In this document: positions 27,301-41,400 of the stretch, one piece after another | How positions within the stretch are numbered: the stretch's first letter is position 1 | Layout: every line of letters starts with the position of its first letter | NCBI GenBank assembly: GCA_034190875.2 | Contig: CM067356.1 | Span: 19,921,674-19,985,673 of the forward strand | Direction of reading: 5' to 3' | Source of the DNA: Urechis unicinctus | Lineage: Eukaryota > Annelida > Polychaeta > Xenopneusta > Urechidae | Length of the DNA stretch: 64,000 nt | The notes under the pieces: generated by a model | The model's input: the letters and a program-made list of their open reading frames with translations, nothing else | Database searches by the model: none | Told to the model about the DNA's origin: nothing | Translations under genes and position numbers: made by a program

Positions 27301-28649
27301 TTACGTTACATATTTGCCGGTTAAATATAAATACGATGATTCGACTTCATATATTCACAGTTTAGATGCGATACCAACGATGAATATTGAAACCGTTAAA
27401 GATTAACTTGTGATGCTGAATATCTCACATCTCACCCAATAATTTGACAACCAGCTCGTGTTAACTTACCCTGTTATAAAAACACTATCGGAATATCAAT
27501 ACATAATTGAATGCATTGTGGTTTTTCTTCTGTTTTATTAACAGATCAATGCATTTTACAGAACACTTGTTAAACATACTATGGTTCGGGTACCATGGAA
27601 GTTAGGGATTGCTTCCAGTTACAAACACCAATCGATTATTTCCATTAATATCATAAATGACCATGCGGAATAAACGCCGCTGGGCACAAATCTATTATCC
27701 TTTGCGGCCATCATTTGGCTGAAGCATACTGATATATTACGGCGCAGACACAAAATGATAGCGATTTACATTATCGTGTCATTAATGACAGCAAATAAGA
27801 GTTATAGGAGGTACTTTCGACTACCAGCGGAAGTTGTGCTATCCGATCATATTTATTACCGAGTCACGCCGATTAAGCTTATTTGATCGCATCCAATTGC
27901 GATCTTATTCTTTTATCCTGCGTTTCGATTAAACAAATATAAACATATATTAACACCAGAGTGTTATGTCGTTCAAGCAAGAGCTACTAATGTATACAAA
28001 ACGTTACGTCTTTAATGGATGTCAGTTCTCCTCGAGACTTCTTCTTGCATTTATTCGCGCTAATATCACGATGAGAAATTACATATCCGCCATTTAATTT
28101 CTTACATGGCTTCCCTTCTTAAAGGGGTATGTGAGTGATTGTGACCGCTCCTTACCATGTTTGGCCAACACAACAATCTTGAGCAGGTGCGCAAATGGTC
28201 ACGATGCTTGGTGTTGCATGTTTATGGCAGAAATACAGACGCGGAGGAGCTAATAGCTGGTTGTCCAGCGCAACGAGTGACTTTATTCGTCATTTACCGT
28301 TCAGGTGAGAAGAGTAGCGACATTATGGTTCAGTATTATACACTTGCGCAACAGTGGCAAATATGAGTATGTTGCAGACAAGTGGTCTAACAATGATCCA
28401 TGTTCGATTCTCATTCTCAACACGTTCGTGGCTATATTTAAAGGTAAGGAGGCTATCAGTTTAAGCACTATTATCATATAGGATGCTGTGACATGGCGAA
28501 CATATGGGCATCGTGAAATGCTGCCTAAGAACCTGATTTACGAATGAATAAATTATTAGCTACGGATCAATATAAAACGCATGGCTTGTGCTAAGCAACT
28601 GATTTATGGCAATGTTGTTGGCATGCTCTCGTTCAGCTATATGATCTGC
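24374..28649. other. No recognisable gene; one G-rich tract
   Basis: AT-rich sequence with scattered short frames. The only notable feature is the G-rich run at 26855-26910. This stretch lies in the 8.7-kb interval bounded by CAT repeats that is missing from the second copy of the block. Confidence 0.5.
26855..26910 (+). other. G-rich tract, potential G-quadruplex
   Basis: Successive G runs of 7, 5, 4, 5 and 3 are separated by short A/T/C spacers, in otherwise AT-rich DNA. It meets the usual G-quadruplex pattern. Confidence 0.8.
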
Positions 28650-29100
28650 TTTGACGGCAGCAAGTTATCTATTAATGTGACGCATTGCAATCTCGAATTG
28701 ACTGACTCAAAGATCACATGGAAAACAAAATAAGTCGAAAAGCATGTATCCCGTTTGGCTGATTCCATAAGTAAGCTATGCTTGCCCACGCACAATGACA
28801 GACGATTAGGCTGATTTCATCATTATATGGGCCCGGGTTCATGGCCGGCGGTGATATCAGTCATCTGAGAAAACACTACGCATATCATAGCCCTAGGGAC
28901 ATCATTACTTTCATACGTCAAAGAGAGCAGTAATAGAAATGTAAAAAGGAATAATATAGCACTTTTGTTCTCTTTTTTACTGAATATCCTACTGTTTACA
29001 GGTACTAAGAAACCATTTTCATACATATTCTTGGTACCAGCTGCCTTTTCAAAAACGCGCACTCCTCAATTTGGATTCATAGAAAACGGAAACATAACTA
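28650..29100 (-). repeat. Inverted copy of 63240-63700
   Basis: The reverse complement of this stretch aligns with 63240-63700. Examples are TATTAATGTGACGCATTGCAAT and GCCCACGCACAATGACAGACGAT here, read inverted near 63640 and 63560, and GGTACCAGCTGCCTTTTCAAAA against 63270-63320. The copies have diverged with several indels. Confidence 0.8.
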
Positions 29101-31039
29101 AATGACCCCAACGAGGCCGTTTGGATCAACTTCTTCAGAGCCGCCAAGTTCACTACGTCGTCGTATAAGCGTGCATTGGGTCGTTGTGACTATCAATGAG
29201 CTGCGCCGATGGTATTTAATCATTGTTGCTATCGTCGACAGTTACTGCAACTAAAAGTCGACTCTTCATTGCACTCAATTAAAATAGCTTTTTGCCTCAG
29301 TACTCGTTGATCAAATTGTTAGTACGTTATAAATGCCACTAGCAGCATTCATGTAGAAACAAATAAAAGCATTGTGCGCTACCTGTAATGACAGGTGATT
29401 CCAGACCGTCCTTTATTCCCCCAACGAAACTACCATGATAGTGCATTGTAATACTAATGTAGTCATAGAAGTGGATTGATATTTAAAAGCGTATTTGCAT
29501 GTACTGAACTATAAATGTAATCAATAGCAAGACACATTGTGGTTGACGCATGATTTTTGAAGCCACAATAACAAGGATTTTTGTAATCAGTAGCATTAAG
29601 AGCCAGTTCGACCAATCATCTAAAAACAATTATATATATACATAATCGCAATATGAATAAAACTTGATGTAATTTCGCACTGATCATCACCAAAATTGCA
29701 TTCTTTTCCCGCTACCAATTAAAGATAGGACCTTGTTGACAAATCTCTACCCATGTTTCTTACATACCTCATACACGTTGGTTATATGCACTGCCAAACT
29801 GTCGGAATATGTTAGCAGTGGACAAACAAAAACATTGAGTGAATATTGTCTCATATGGGATACACATACACTGTGGACTACAGATCTCATCACCCACAAG
29901 GAAGGAAGGACGACGCGCAACTTCTTTTCGCAGCTTGTCAAGTATTTGATCCTTATGATCAAGAGCGTTCATGCACATTGTAATTATTTTGTAATTAAAC
30001 GTCGATTATGTAACTGTTACCTAATGCAGACCATATTTGTCAGAAGACAATGCCTTAATTTTCCATTTATGTGCAAACAAATACTAAACATTGCTTGTAA
30101 GCCTCGGCCTACAAACCTCGTCATGAGGTGATTTCATAAAGCTGCGCATGATCTGGTTATTACATGGTTGGAGGCATTTATGTGAGTGTTATTTGCTTGG
30201 ATGCCTTTCTGATTCGTAGATGTGTCCCCATGATGAATCGGGTGACCATAACCATAATATCAACACGATTGCCACTTCTAATGTTTTAAACATCAATCCG
30301 TTGTTTGTGTCAGGTTTATGAATGATAATTGGCATTGACTGCAAAATGAGTTGAGCAACGCTCTGATGCTCAAAAACATGTAGTCAATAAACTCATCACC
30401 GGTGCACTCAAGACCCCCATCTTTTCCTAGAGGTAAATATTATCAATCAAATTATGGGGTGGGGTGGGGGGGGGGGGGGGTTATGAGAACAATCGTGAAC
30501 ACTTATTCAGGCATAATAGTAGCTTTTGCCTTCATCCACTGGAAAACTAGGATTGTCCGCCTCCTTTTCCGGACCCTCATTTCCAGTTCCTCCTCTGAGG
30601 CTAGCCATGTTTGAAGCCTGTGATCCAGTTTTTGGTAACAAACTAATCGTTCTTTAACTCTGTAGAAGAATTCCGTAAATATGCATCTCGTGCATCATTG
30701 TGGTCTTCTAGGTTTTGGTTTAACAATTCTAAGCACTATCACCGTCCAAGTCTAATATATTAGCCATTTGGCTATGAATATACTAAAAAATGCTGGTGAC
30801 ATGTGACGATATTGCTATGATGTTTTTAGCAATGGGTTCATTGGTTAATGTAGTTTCGCCAGAATTTAGTGAAGAAATATGTTTACACGTGAAACTGAAG
30901 TAATCCTCGCAACGCCCGATAACCGGCGTACCAGGTTAAACGAATGGCTTGCTGATGTTTTAATGCAAAAATAATTTAATTAACTTATGGGAGGTTAATT
31001 AATTTGATTTAATTTTGTTATGTTCGACAGCCTTGGAGG
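29101..31039. other. No recognisable gene; poly-G tract
   Basis: The stretch contains a G homopolymer-rich tract at 30456-30480 (GGGG-T-GGGG-T-G15). A 132-codon plus-strand frame at 29733-30131 matches nothing I know. Confidence 0.5.
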
Positions 31040-32440
31040 TGGGACAAAGTATCATGTTTAGTCTTTGGATGCTCAATAACATCATTGTTATGGTAAAACC
31101 AATTTCCTTATCAGTGCTTATAATCGTCTTGGTCGAGTGAGGAAGAGGAAGGAGCATCGCATTATGGCAATGTGATGTAAACAATCCATGGGCATTTTTT
31201 TAAGGCTTACCAGTTTTACAAATGGTGATTTGAAAAAGCGTATTATCATCCGAAGCCATTCCCGTTAAGCCTATACCGCTTCTGAAACACAGTCTGCACA
31301 ATTTAATGTTCACATTAAGTGATGCAACCCATGGCATTTGATTATAGCATGGCAAATAAAAAAAACCGATTAATAGCCAAATAATTCATACACACAAGTA
31401 ATGTTTTCCTGTAGAGTATAGAGGCTGCTTCAGTTACAAATATTTGATAGTACAGTACTGTGGTTTGGTAAAATCAGTTACCATTTCATGCATGCAACTG
31501 ATATGACCTCTGCTATATTTGGATCAATATAGTTAAATATTATATGCCTTTATAAGACATGTATGTGATTGATCTTATTGTCACGATGATTGATTTTACA
31601 GCCCAGCTCGAGCGAAAGGATGTCGTCAAATGTGTAAAGCAAGTGTTAACTGCGTTTATGCAGTGGGTGTGCAAGTAACATATTTTATTAACAAACGAGC
31701 CGTATGACGTGAATGACATTGGACGAGGACTGTATACTCATAATTGCGTTCATTAACGCCCTCTGCTTCACTTGTACCGAAGATCAATCCTCGCTTCAAT
31801 ATACAGATACGTTGCAACCTCCAAGGCTCGTTTTAATTTGATAGTCTTTACTTTATTATTTAGAACTTAATTAATAAATTGGGTTACAAATATTGTCTGC
31901 TGCTGGAGAATCATGCTGTCGCACAATGAAATCAATTGGCTATGTACATTGGCAATATCTAAGTTGTATTTATCAGGCGTTATTTGTCATAATAAGGTTC
32001 AACTGCGTTATCAACCGCAAACAGACATCGCTCTCTATGCGAGACCAATGATTGTGGAACAACAAACAACTAGCAACTGGTACTGTAAAACTGTTTACAT
32101 GTAGTGCTGCTTACATGAAAATACACCAACTTTACGCATTGACAATTTTGCCCGTCTTTACAAGAGAGAACGACCATCATCATGATTTGTCGATGAACAG
32201 GAGGTGCGTTCTCAGGGTGTTAATATGCTAGGACTGTTATATGGTATTTGTTAATGAGCTAAATCTGTTAAACTGGTTTTGGATGAGTGAGGTCAGATTC
32301 ATGAGCTGTAAAACTTGCTCAGATGGAGTAGCAGTCGGCTTTGCCGATGGAAAAACCGGTTTTGGTGTAGAAACTCAATACTCTACGGTGTCTCTAGGGT
32401 ATAGGTTTTATTTGTTTGTTTGTAGATACTATTGTGATGC
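31040..32440 (+). repeat. Block Q, partner at 51665-53260
   Basis: Shared text includes GATGCAACCCATGGCA, GACATGTATGTGATTGAT, GCAAGTGTTAACTG and TTTATCAGGCGT. The orientation is the same. Small indels are frequent and no shared long reading frame survives in both copies, so it is most likely non-coding repeat sequence. Confidence 0.88.
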
Positions 32441-33035
32441 TTTTATATGAATGCTGTTATCGTTTCAATTCTTGCTTAGGCTGCTCAACCAGCTGTATTG
32501 TCCTGTCGGGTCAAAAGACATCTATCTCTATTCTTCCTCCATTGCATTACAGCTGTCACATAGACATGACCATGCTTGCACATATTAGGCATCATGTAAA
32601 TAGAATCCGTTAGCTAAAAAACAATCTGTCACAAGATATCATTCTTTGGGACAATTCATGCCACATATTTGTATCACATTTGCCAGCTTGTGGTCGTATC
32701 CCAGCGAATACATCATTAGGCCTCACCCAGCTTAATTACCCGAACCGAAAGTCGAATGAAGTTGATTTATTAACACACCCTAACCAAGTTGCCGCTCCAA
32801 TACACCTTTTACGTCATTATTAAAAATAGATATTAATGCATGCGTTAGTCAATACTTGCAAATTCTACACTATTTTTTCATAATTCCCCTGCAGTATATC
32901 ACAGAGGCCGCTGCGTTAAGAATTAAAATCCTACCAAACTTACTCGCTTCGTTTGGGTTCATCGATTTCCCTAGTTTAAAACAACTAATTGCCAAACGGT
33001 CTTCTTGAAGAACCTTTGCATAAATTTAAATCTGC

Positions 33036-33037
<2 letters not shown>
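32441..33037. other. No recognisable gene
   Basis: AT-rich unique sequence between block Q and the CAT tract. No conserved frame or repeat is seen. Confidence 0.45.
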
Positions 33038-33102
<65 letters not shown>

Positions 33103-33120
33103 TATCATCATCATCAACAT
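33038..33120. repeat. (CAT)n microsatellite
   Basis: Nearly pure CAT/ATC repeat that sits exactly at the left edge of block R. Confidence 0.97.
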
Positions 33121-35430
33121 CGTTTTAATATACAGTCCTGAATTAATCCTCTCCTGAGGGTCGGGTCTGTCCAACTATCCTTCCGCGAAGACGCCCTCTC
33201 GCTCAAAAGGAGTGATTTTGAGGGTCCGTGGAATCCAGACCGAGCTCTTTACCACTTGTTTCCATGTTTTTTTTGGCCTGCTGAGTATCTTCAGCGACAT
33301 CATCTCGAGCCTGCGAGATGTCACTGAAGACAATCAGCAGACCAAAGCATTCAATATGTCATTACATTCGTTATGTAACTTTTTCAAAAAGCTATTAGTT
33401 TGACGTGAATGCATATGACTCTAAGGAGCATGGCTACCAAATGCACGTGAACCACATGCAATGATATACACTTTCAGATTTTGAAATAAGAACTTATAAT
33501 TTGCCGCGCTCACGAACTTCGGCATAATAGGTGCCTTTCCTGGACGATGCTTTTATTAAAATAGCGTTAAGTGAACACTTGGTTCTTCAATGAAAACAGA
33601 GTCTGGAAACTATATTCCATTAACAAGCCGATAGTTATTATATAAATAGTGAGCCGACTTGTATGAAAATTCTCGCCAAAATATTCTTGATTAGGACATG
33701 ATTGGGCGGCTCATAATTGGCCAATTCAGAAATTTGAAGCATCGAACCAGTCGTGTTGGCGCCAAAGGCCAGTGGCTGCGTTCACTTACGCAAAATTATG
33801 CACTGCCCTGGAAGCGCATGCCCTCATCATTGCAAATAAGCCTTTGCCGTAATAGAATTCAGTGTAGGTACTCCAACTTTCCAAACACTCATTACACTAT
33901 ATCGATTTTGGAAACAAACATGACGGTGTTATTGGGTGCACGTATAGCGATCAGCGTCAGGTCACTTGTATTCATAATTTTATATGGCGCTGCTGAATAA
34001 CGGTGGTATGTCTGTTACACTTACTGCCTGAAATTTATTTGATGAGGATATGGCGCATTTGATCGAGAGATAGAGTATGATGTCTGGTAAACAAGGCAAC
34101 AATTACCAATATCGAACGCTAATTTAGCCCTTCCTCTCGGCACGTTACTCTTGCAGTCCTTGACATCTCTATCCAATGTAACCGTTATTTCCTATCGGTA
34201 TTTTGTTCTTGTCGGATATTGCGAATGGCTGCCGCACTAATTTAGCACCCTTGAGCCTGAGGCTTCTCACATTTCGAGCAGCTACATACTTAGTATCAGT
34301 AAAAATGGCAAGCGCGATCTTGCTGATAATATGGGAGATTGATTGTTCGATTCACCATGGCAACACATCGACTATTCAGAGTTGCAACGAAGCAAACAGC
34401 AATTCAATTAACGCAACCAGCCATGTTATCACTGGATCGTGAGTAGCATTATAATATCCCGTCATGACGGGGTTTGAATATATTGTGAAAGGCTTGCCGG
34501 CAATTCCTGCGATGTGTTGACATTTGATTTATAGTCTTCTGTCGACTATTGACAACTTTCAGAAACAGAAACATCATCGACGTTTAATTACAATCGATTG
34601 CATGATTGCACGAACTGTTTGGATCATTAGGCGCAAATACAACACAAGTTGATAGTTTAAGTTCTGCATTATAGCTGGTGTGCCCCCCGAATGAACCCGG
34701 TTCACTACGCAGTTTGATAACTTTACCAAGTGCTTATTGCTACGCTTAGAGGAGTTAAATGCGACAAGTTATGTAAAAATGCCACCTGCGTGCAGCGGGG
34801 CCATGTCACAGTGTCATTCGTGAGTCCATATGGAACCCGGGAGATGAAGGCGATAGCATTTAATGAGAATGGGGATAAATGTGACCAGCCATATAACTGA
34901 AGATTGCAATTGATGGGGCTGCCCTCTTAATTACACGAACGGAGAATTAAGCAGGCTCGGCGTGTACTGATTTTGATTTATGTGCGGCCCATGGTTGCAG
35001 CTAATGTTCTCATTGTAACTAAGAAAAGGGATAACAGAAAATTGGTACGTTCTGCAGCTTGCTCTCTTTCTCTATAAGTTTGAACATCATACGTGAATGT
35101 CACGTCAGGAAACGTGTGTAAAATTGGCAAGGGTTAATACAAAAAATATTAATTGGATCAGTGCTCATCAAGTCGGTCAAATGTACTCATTTGCATGTAA
35201 GCAAACCGTACACTCCAGTTTTTATGATTTCATTAGCTGAGATTTCATTTCAAATCTTTTACTATTAGATCTATCATTAATAGACCGACGTGAGGCGGCA
35301 TGGACAAATAAAGGCAGCCACATACTCTGTTGTAATAGTGAAGGCGTTGTGCACCACAACAAATAAGAAAGCGCTTTAGAGTGATGCAACAATAGGCGAT
35401 CGCCAACAATAAGCTTACATTTCGTTGCTG
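33121..35430 (+). repeat. Block R, empty-site copy; partner 56965-62090
   Basis: Collinear with 56965-58305 and 61267-62090. Over about 150 bases aligned by eye (34006-34160 against 57846-58000) roughly one base in nine differs. Near 34455-34475 the sequence runs straight through (ATAATATCCCGTCATGACGG) where the partner holds the 2,953-bp transposon. A 100-codon frame at 33698-34000 is not preserved in the partner, which argues that it is not a gene. Confidence 0.93.
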
Positions 35431-38400
35431 TCATATCGCATCATGGCGAGGCAAGTACATGTGTTGTTGACAAGCGGTGTTTTTTAACAAAATTACTTTA
35501 TATCTTCCGTGTAGCCCAACCACATGCATGGCGACATTATGATTTAATTTCCAATGCCCATGATGATTGCACAGGCGGTGTCGTGTTTGCCGAAATAACA
35601 CACAGCCAAAGTGATTAAAGATTAACAGCGTCCGTTTAATTAAATCACCTTAAAGATATTCAGACAAACAGGGTGATGTACTCAAACACATTTATTTTCA
35701 ATACCGCTTTTAAAATTCCCTGTTACAACATAGTACCTACTTGGCATAGCAAATATGCGTGACAAAGTCCGAAACTTTGCAAGAGATTTTAAACGTTGTC
35801 TGCAGGGGAATAGTAGAATCAGCTGGTTAGATGTTTTAGCTATCAAAACTCTTCTGGAGAAATAATCAGATATGCGTTACAATTTTTCACTATTGCCTCT
35901 AATATATTTGATCGGATTATTCCACCAATGAATCCAGCTGATCAACCTATCATTTCGTTTATCATTGGTAGATGAGTTACTATCATATCATTGTAGTAAT
36001 TACTCGCTATTGACGCCACTACATTTCATGAAAGTTGTTTAAAAACATCACCATACGTTAATTTTATAAGGATGACATGAGGGTCGATCTTTTTATGACG
36101 CGTGTTAGCCAAGCTTGCTTGAGTGCAGCTACGACCGAAAATCGAAAATGTAACGCATGTTACTTGTTCAATGTCGAATATGATGTACTTGTGCAACTCT
36201 GCTCAGTTTCAAAGCAGAGCCTTAGCCTAGCCACATATCTGATCACATAGCCTTAACGTGCATATCTGAAGTGTCATTGTTATCATGGCATTGCAGATGT
36301 AGGCTCTGCATGCTGCTTGTCAATATCGGCGATATCTAAAATCCGTGCGAGGAATATTCCGTTCCAGCACATAGAGCAACCAATAACAAGCAGAGCTGAA
36401 TATATTGATCTCAGTGTGATATGTTTTGACACAATTTGTCTAGTAACATCCGAGTTCCAGCGGCGCCCGAATGGTGAATACTTACAGCCAATATGGCAAG
36501 CAGACCTCAGCTTGTCTCAGCGTTGAATAATCACACAAAACGTTAAAAAAAAACAATTCTCTTCTCTATAGCTGTATGATATCACGGAGGTGAATTGATG
36601 AGAACACGTGCCTGTCGACAGTTCCAGAGCCGCATGCTGGCACAAACAACGCATTCATCAATCAGCCCTTCAGAGGTTTTATCAACCAAACCCATTAGGC
36701 ATCTCGTACCATTCATTCTAGTAGAACAACCCACGCAGTAATGCATCAACAATTACAGCACATGGTTTCAATGGCCTGATAGGAATATATTCATTGCACT
36801 CGTTATGCAGTTAGCCAGGTTTATGTGTGATGCATATCGGCCGCTACAGTACATTACGGACCGGTCGACATAGATGTATTATATGCCCTTCTTTGCCCTA
36901 TAAATGCAAGGGATGTGCACGTGATTGCATACTTATTTTTTGGAGCATAAGAAGTGAAGTTGATCTGCCAAAGTGGTGAATCTAGTTGATTTCCTTGTCC
37001 CTGTTGTTGATAGCCTTGCATTTATTCATTTAACAACCGAGCAGCATAATAGCTACATACTGAGGGTAACTGCCAAACACATGTAACTATACAAAGCGAA
37101 TATTTCTTTACTTTTTAAAATAATGAACAACTAACGTTGATGTTTGATAAAAACTACTGTGTAAATTTTAGCAATAAGGAACGGCACCATGATGAGTTCT
37201 GGGATATATAGTTTTTAAATAATAGGTATCTTCATCATGCAATTAAGGGTGGGACCTCCCAAGAATTGATTATATTGCATCAGTGATACACACATCATAT
37301 AGTCATAGTTTAGCATAAGAAAGCATTGTGCAACTTAAGCAGAAGTTTGCGTTGCAGATCTATGTTAATGTTTCACATTGATTCCGAGAAGATGTCATAA
37401 ATACATTGCGTTCTCCTGGCGGTTTATTCAGCTGCTAGCGATTAGTTCATGTATTAACGAGGTAACATTCATACCACGTTACTTAGCACCTGTCTTTAAA
37501 CATTTATAAGATGTTATGCCAGAGTTGACATACACATAGTTGACATATACATGACACCATACAAATAACAGTACTACGTTTGCCTTGTGTTGTCAGTCGC
37601 AAATATTGCACTTGCTGTGAATACTAGCTGTCACTAAGGACTCCATATAAAGGTGAATACAATGGTCTATGGATTTTTCGATACAATACGCAGTAGCCAA
37701 ACTGTATTAGTCATGACCACCGATCACTAGACCTACCTCTGTTGCATTTTGGTCAACTTTGAAGTAACATGAAGCGGCTGATGTATGTTGAAAATTACGA
37801 AATGTTTATTGATAGAAATAACATGTAATATTGCATTCTTTTTGTCTGTGATCGGCCTTACGACAACATAATTAAGTACATATGAATGCATTACCGGCAT
37901 GCTTACACTTTTGATTCTTATGAATAGCACTAATTATGGGAGGCTACTTTGACAGCGGATTTGTTCTTATCTCTTATTACTAAGAGATCGAGAGAGCTAT
38001 CGGGATAAACATTTATCTGAATTGCTACCCAAAGAGGGATAACATAAAAGTAGCTGTCAATTATTCAAGTGTATATTTTAGTAATATGTTCATTATGTTA
38101 GCCTTTCCGTGACGATAACGATGGTTAGAGAGACGATAGAGAGGCATTGAATATCGAAAAGTGGCAATTTATCACTTTAGGTTCGCAATTGTTGTCTCTG
38201 TCATTGAGCGTTGAATGCTGTCTCAGTACCTGATGTTAATTTCATTCACAAGGCTCCATCTGGCTCAGTCGGCAGTTTTAATAAGTGACAACAATATATG
38301 AACGTAGTATACGTATGTGCAACTTTGTCCTATTGTAAAAGGAAATCAATAGTGTGCATGGTTTATAACATAGTAAGCACCAGATGTTGCTTCTTGACAT

Positions 38401-41400
38401 GCTCTTGCAAGATATATAACGTCAACTGTCATACTTGCCGCTATGATGTCTTGCTTGACTCATAGTATATGTATATTGTACTGCTGAGAAGGTGTTCTAG
38501 CACGGAATGATGAAGTCACACAACTAGTGGATTGTTAGAAATTGCCTTTTCTCCATACTACCAGAGCCGTGTGCTGGTGAATAGCAGGCGAAGTGTTCCG
38601 GATACACTATATGGCAGATAATATACTGCGCTTAGTTATGCCTTATAAAATAAACGATAACCGAGTACTGATCTGGCTAAGCACTGGCCGTCGAATCCAC
38701 TAGATATGAAGCATTAGCATACGTCTAGTACAATTCGCTCTAGTCTTTAATAAAGCCATCCAACATCACCACATTTGAGCCAAATCATTCAATTTAATTG
38801 ATTGCATAGGGTTTAATATCGATGCTATCACTCATCACAAACATAGCCAATTTAAAAGGGGAAAACCTCGTCCAAAGCATAAATAGATTCCAATGCCAAT
38901 CAATCCTTTTAGATTCTGATCATCGACATTACGATTAAAAAGTAGCAATGTTCTTTATTGTGAGCACTATGAGAATTACGCCCGAAGACTAATCCGATCG
39001 TGGCTTCGTATCTACAGGGGACCAATAATCTATCTTCTTGTCAGGCTTAAATCTCTCAGCCATCGATTCATGCTCGATTGTCAATGATCAATTGCATATC
39101 AATACATCTTAATTGAGTCATTAAGTTTCATCTCCTGCTAATCCAACTGTTGCGTTTGATTAAATGTGTAACTTGCAGTTACCACATTTTTTATGTGAAG
39201 GCTGTGAGTGCGGATGAGGTGATTGCAATATGCATATAACATACAGGAGCACAGTTAATGTCATCAAAGACCTTTATAACACAGAGATATTATCACATAG
39301 GTATTCATATATGTCAATCATTGAAACAGATATATTTAAGACAAGCTTTTCAAGGTTTGGACCAAGAGAAAAACGGAATCGTAAAGAATGGTACACTAAC
39401 CATCTACGGATTCAATTTGTCACTCAAAAGTTGATACAGCGAAGTGCAACTGATGTTTTGTGCGGTTGTGGCACCCATTCCGTCCGACAAGGCATTATAC
39501 CAGCTGTAATATTTATGGCAATAAGATGATTTCCATCATTTACCAGTACATAATTAGATTTGCTCAGTGGACAAACAATACTAATAGTGTGCAAGAGTTT
39601 CAAAAACACCTTATGATTAATAATCGTATGCAGAACGACTCCATGCAGCTATTGTCCTAATGGGCAATGTTGTAAGATGTGCAGACTACAAAGCGAACTC
39701 TATATACACTTATTGTATAGTCACTAGTGTACACCGATTATTTTAATCATTTAGCCGTTCTAAAATAGGGTTGCTACGTACGCTAGCTGTACTCCAATTG
39801 TAGTTAAATGTTAGGTGTATATCATCTAGTTAGCACACGATTTTCAACACGACAAAAGGTCAGAATTTTGCGCTTTCATGTCCATGGTTTGCTGTAAATA
39901 AGATGCGTAATACATGAAGAACAGAAGGACACTATAGCAGTCTTACTTAATTATCTGCGTACAAAACAATCAGCACCGACAGCTGGGTTTCCAGTAAGTG
40001 TACATTCTCTTATCACCGCTAGAAATAACTATCTGTAGGTGTTATCAATGATCAAAGCCAACCCTTGATCAACAACGTATTGCATTTCTTTCGAGTGATA
40101 GCAACAATGCTGATACCAGATTATATACACCGGTGTAAAATTGCAGCAGTACGTATTCATCGTTTTGTTGTTTGTGGCGATTAGACGTCATTTACAAGAT
40201 AGTCATGTACATATATCCCACTCATCTTAGTGCGTATAATAAATAATTGCCAGCAGTACGACCCGATGGTAGTGTCTCTTCAGTCCATTAGGTTCCTTGT
40301 CAATAGTCAAATGGAAAGGCTATTTCTTCTTATTTATGCGCTAGCCATATGTTTTATATGGGTAACAATGTTGCATAACTGCAAGTGGGAAGCTGGCTAT
40401 GATTAGAAGAAGCGTTGTATGCAAATACATAGGTAAAATACAAATTCCTCGGTAATCGTACTAACGTATGTATTTCATGTAATACCGCTGTATGGGCTCA
40501 GCGAAACGAGACTTACAACATCCAGTGGCTGTAAATATAGCGGCCACGTACTCTAAAATGGAAAGTGTTCCAGGATACAGGTACACCAATTGTCTCCTAC
40601 CATGGGATTAAATCCACCCCTTGCGTTAGCATTATAGTTTATTTACGCTAAATATTGCGCAGTTGCTCAATTCTATGAACTTTTTGTGTAAGACGATTCG
40701 CTTTGTTTGAACCGAAGCTAATGGTGCCAAGGCCTAGTGCATTATGTTCAAAGACGAAATTATATTAGAAACAGTTGATTGGAAGTTGGATGACACTTGC
40801 AACAGCTGGCTGGGTGACCTTCAGAATGAATACTTAACGACCACACAGAAAAAGTGAAGCTTAGTAGCTTTTGGGACTTGGCCTCCGCAATACTTCAGCC
40901 TAACTGTCTAGTATTGGTATTAAAGGTGGAAGGCATGTTGTATGGATATTATTGATTGATAAATCGCATTCAAATACATTTGCTCGATTGTCTAATCAAA
41001 CAGCCCAAATACAACAGAACACATGTACGCGCTCGTCAGTGTCATACACTCGTTTCGATAAGCAGAAGGCAGAAGTGAGTTTAAAAATAAAGATATTATT
41101 TGTATTAAATTGGTCTTCTATCTCCCTCAGCAATCCTCATCAACCGTGCAGAATGGAACATGATGGGGCACATAGAATAGTAGATTTTACCACTGATATT
41201 CGTATATAACCGAGACAATAACCAGGAATCAGAAGAGGGAACGGGGTGCTGTAAAAAAGATAATTCTAGTGCAATAAATGTTTACCAGACTTCTGATATA
41301 TAACCAATACTATCTTTGATCACTCTCAAATAATTGCGCCTATTCATATGACCTGACCGTCACACGCTATACAATTGTCAAGCATGAGCCATTCTTTCGA

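Noticed and set aside
33698-34000. A 100-codon frame in block R
   Set aside because: In the partner block near 57536-57840 the frame is not preserved, which is what non-coding sequence shows.
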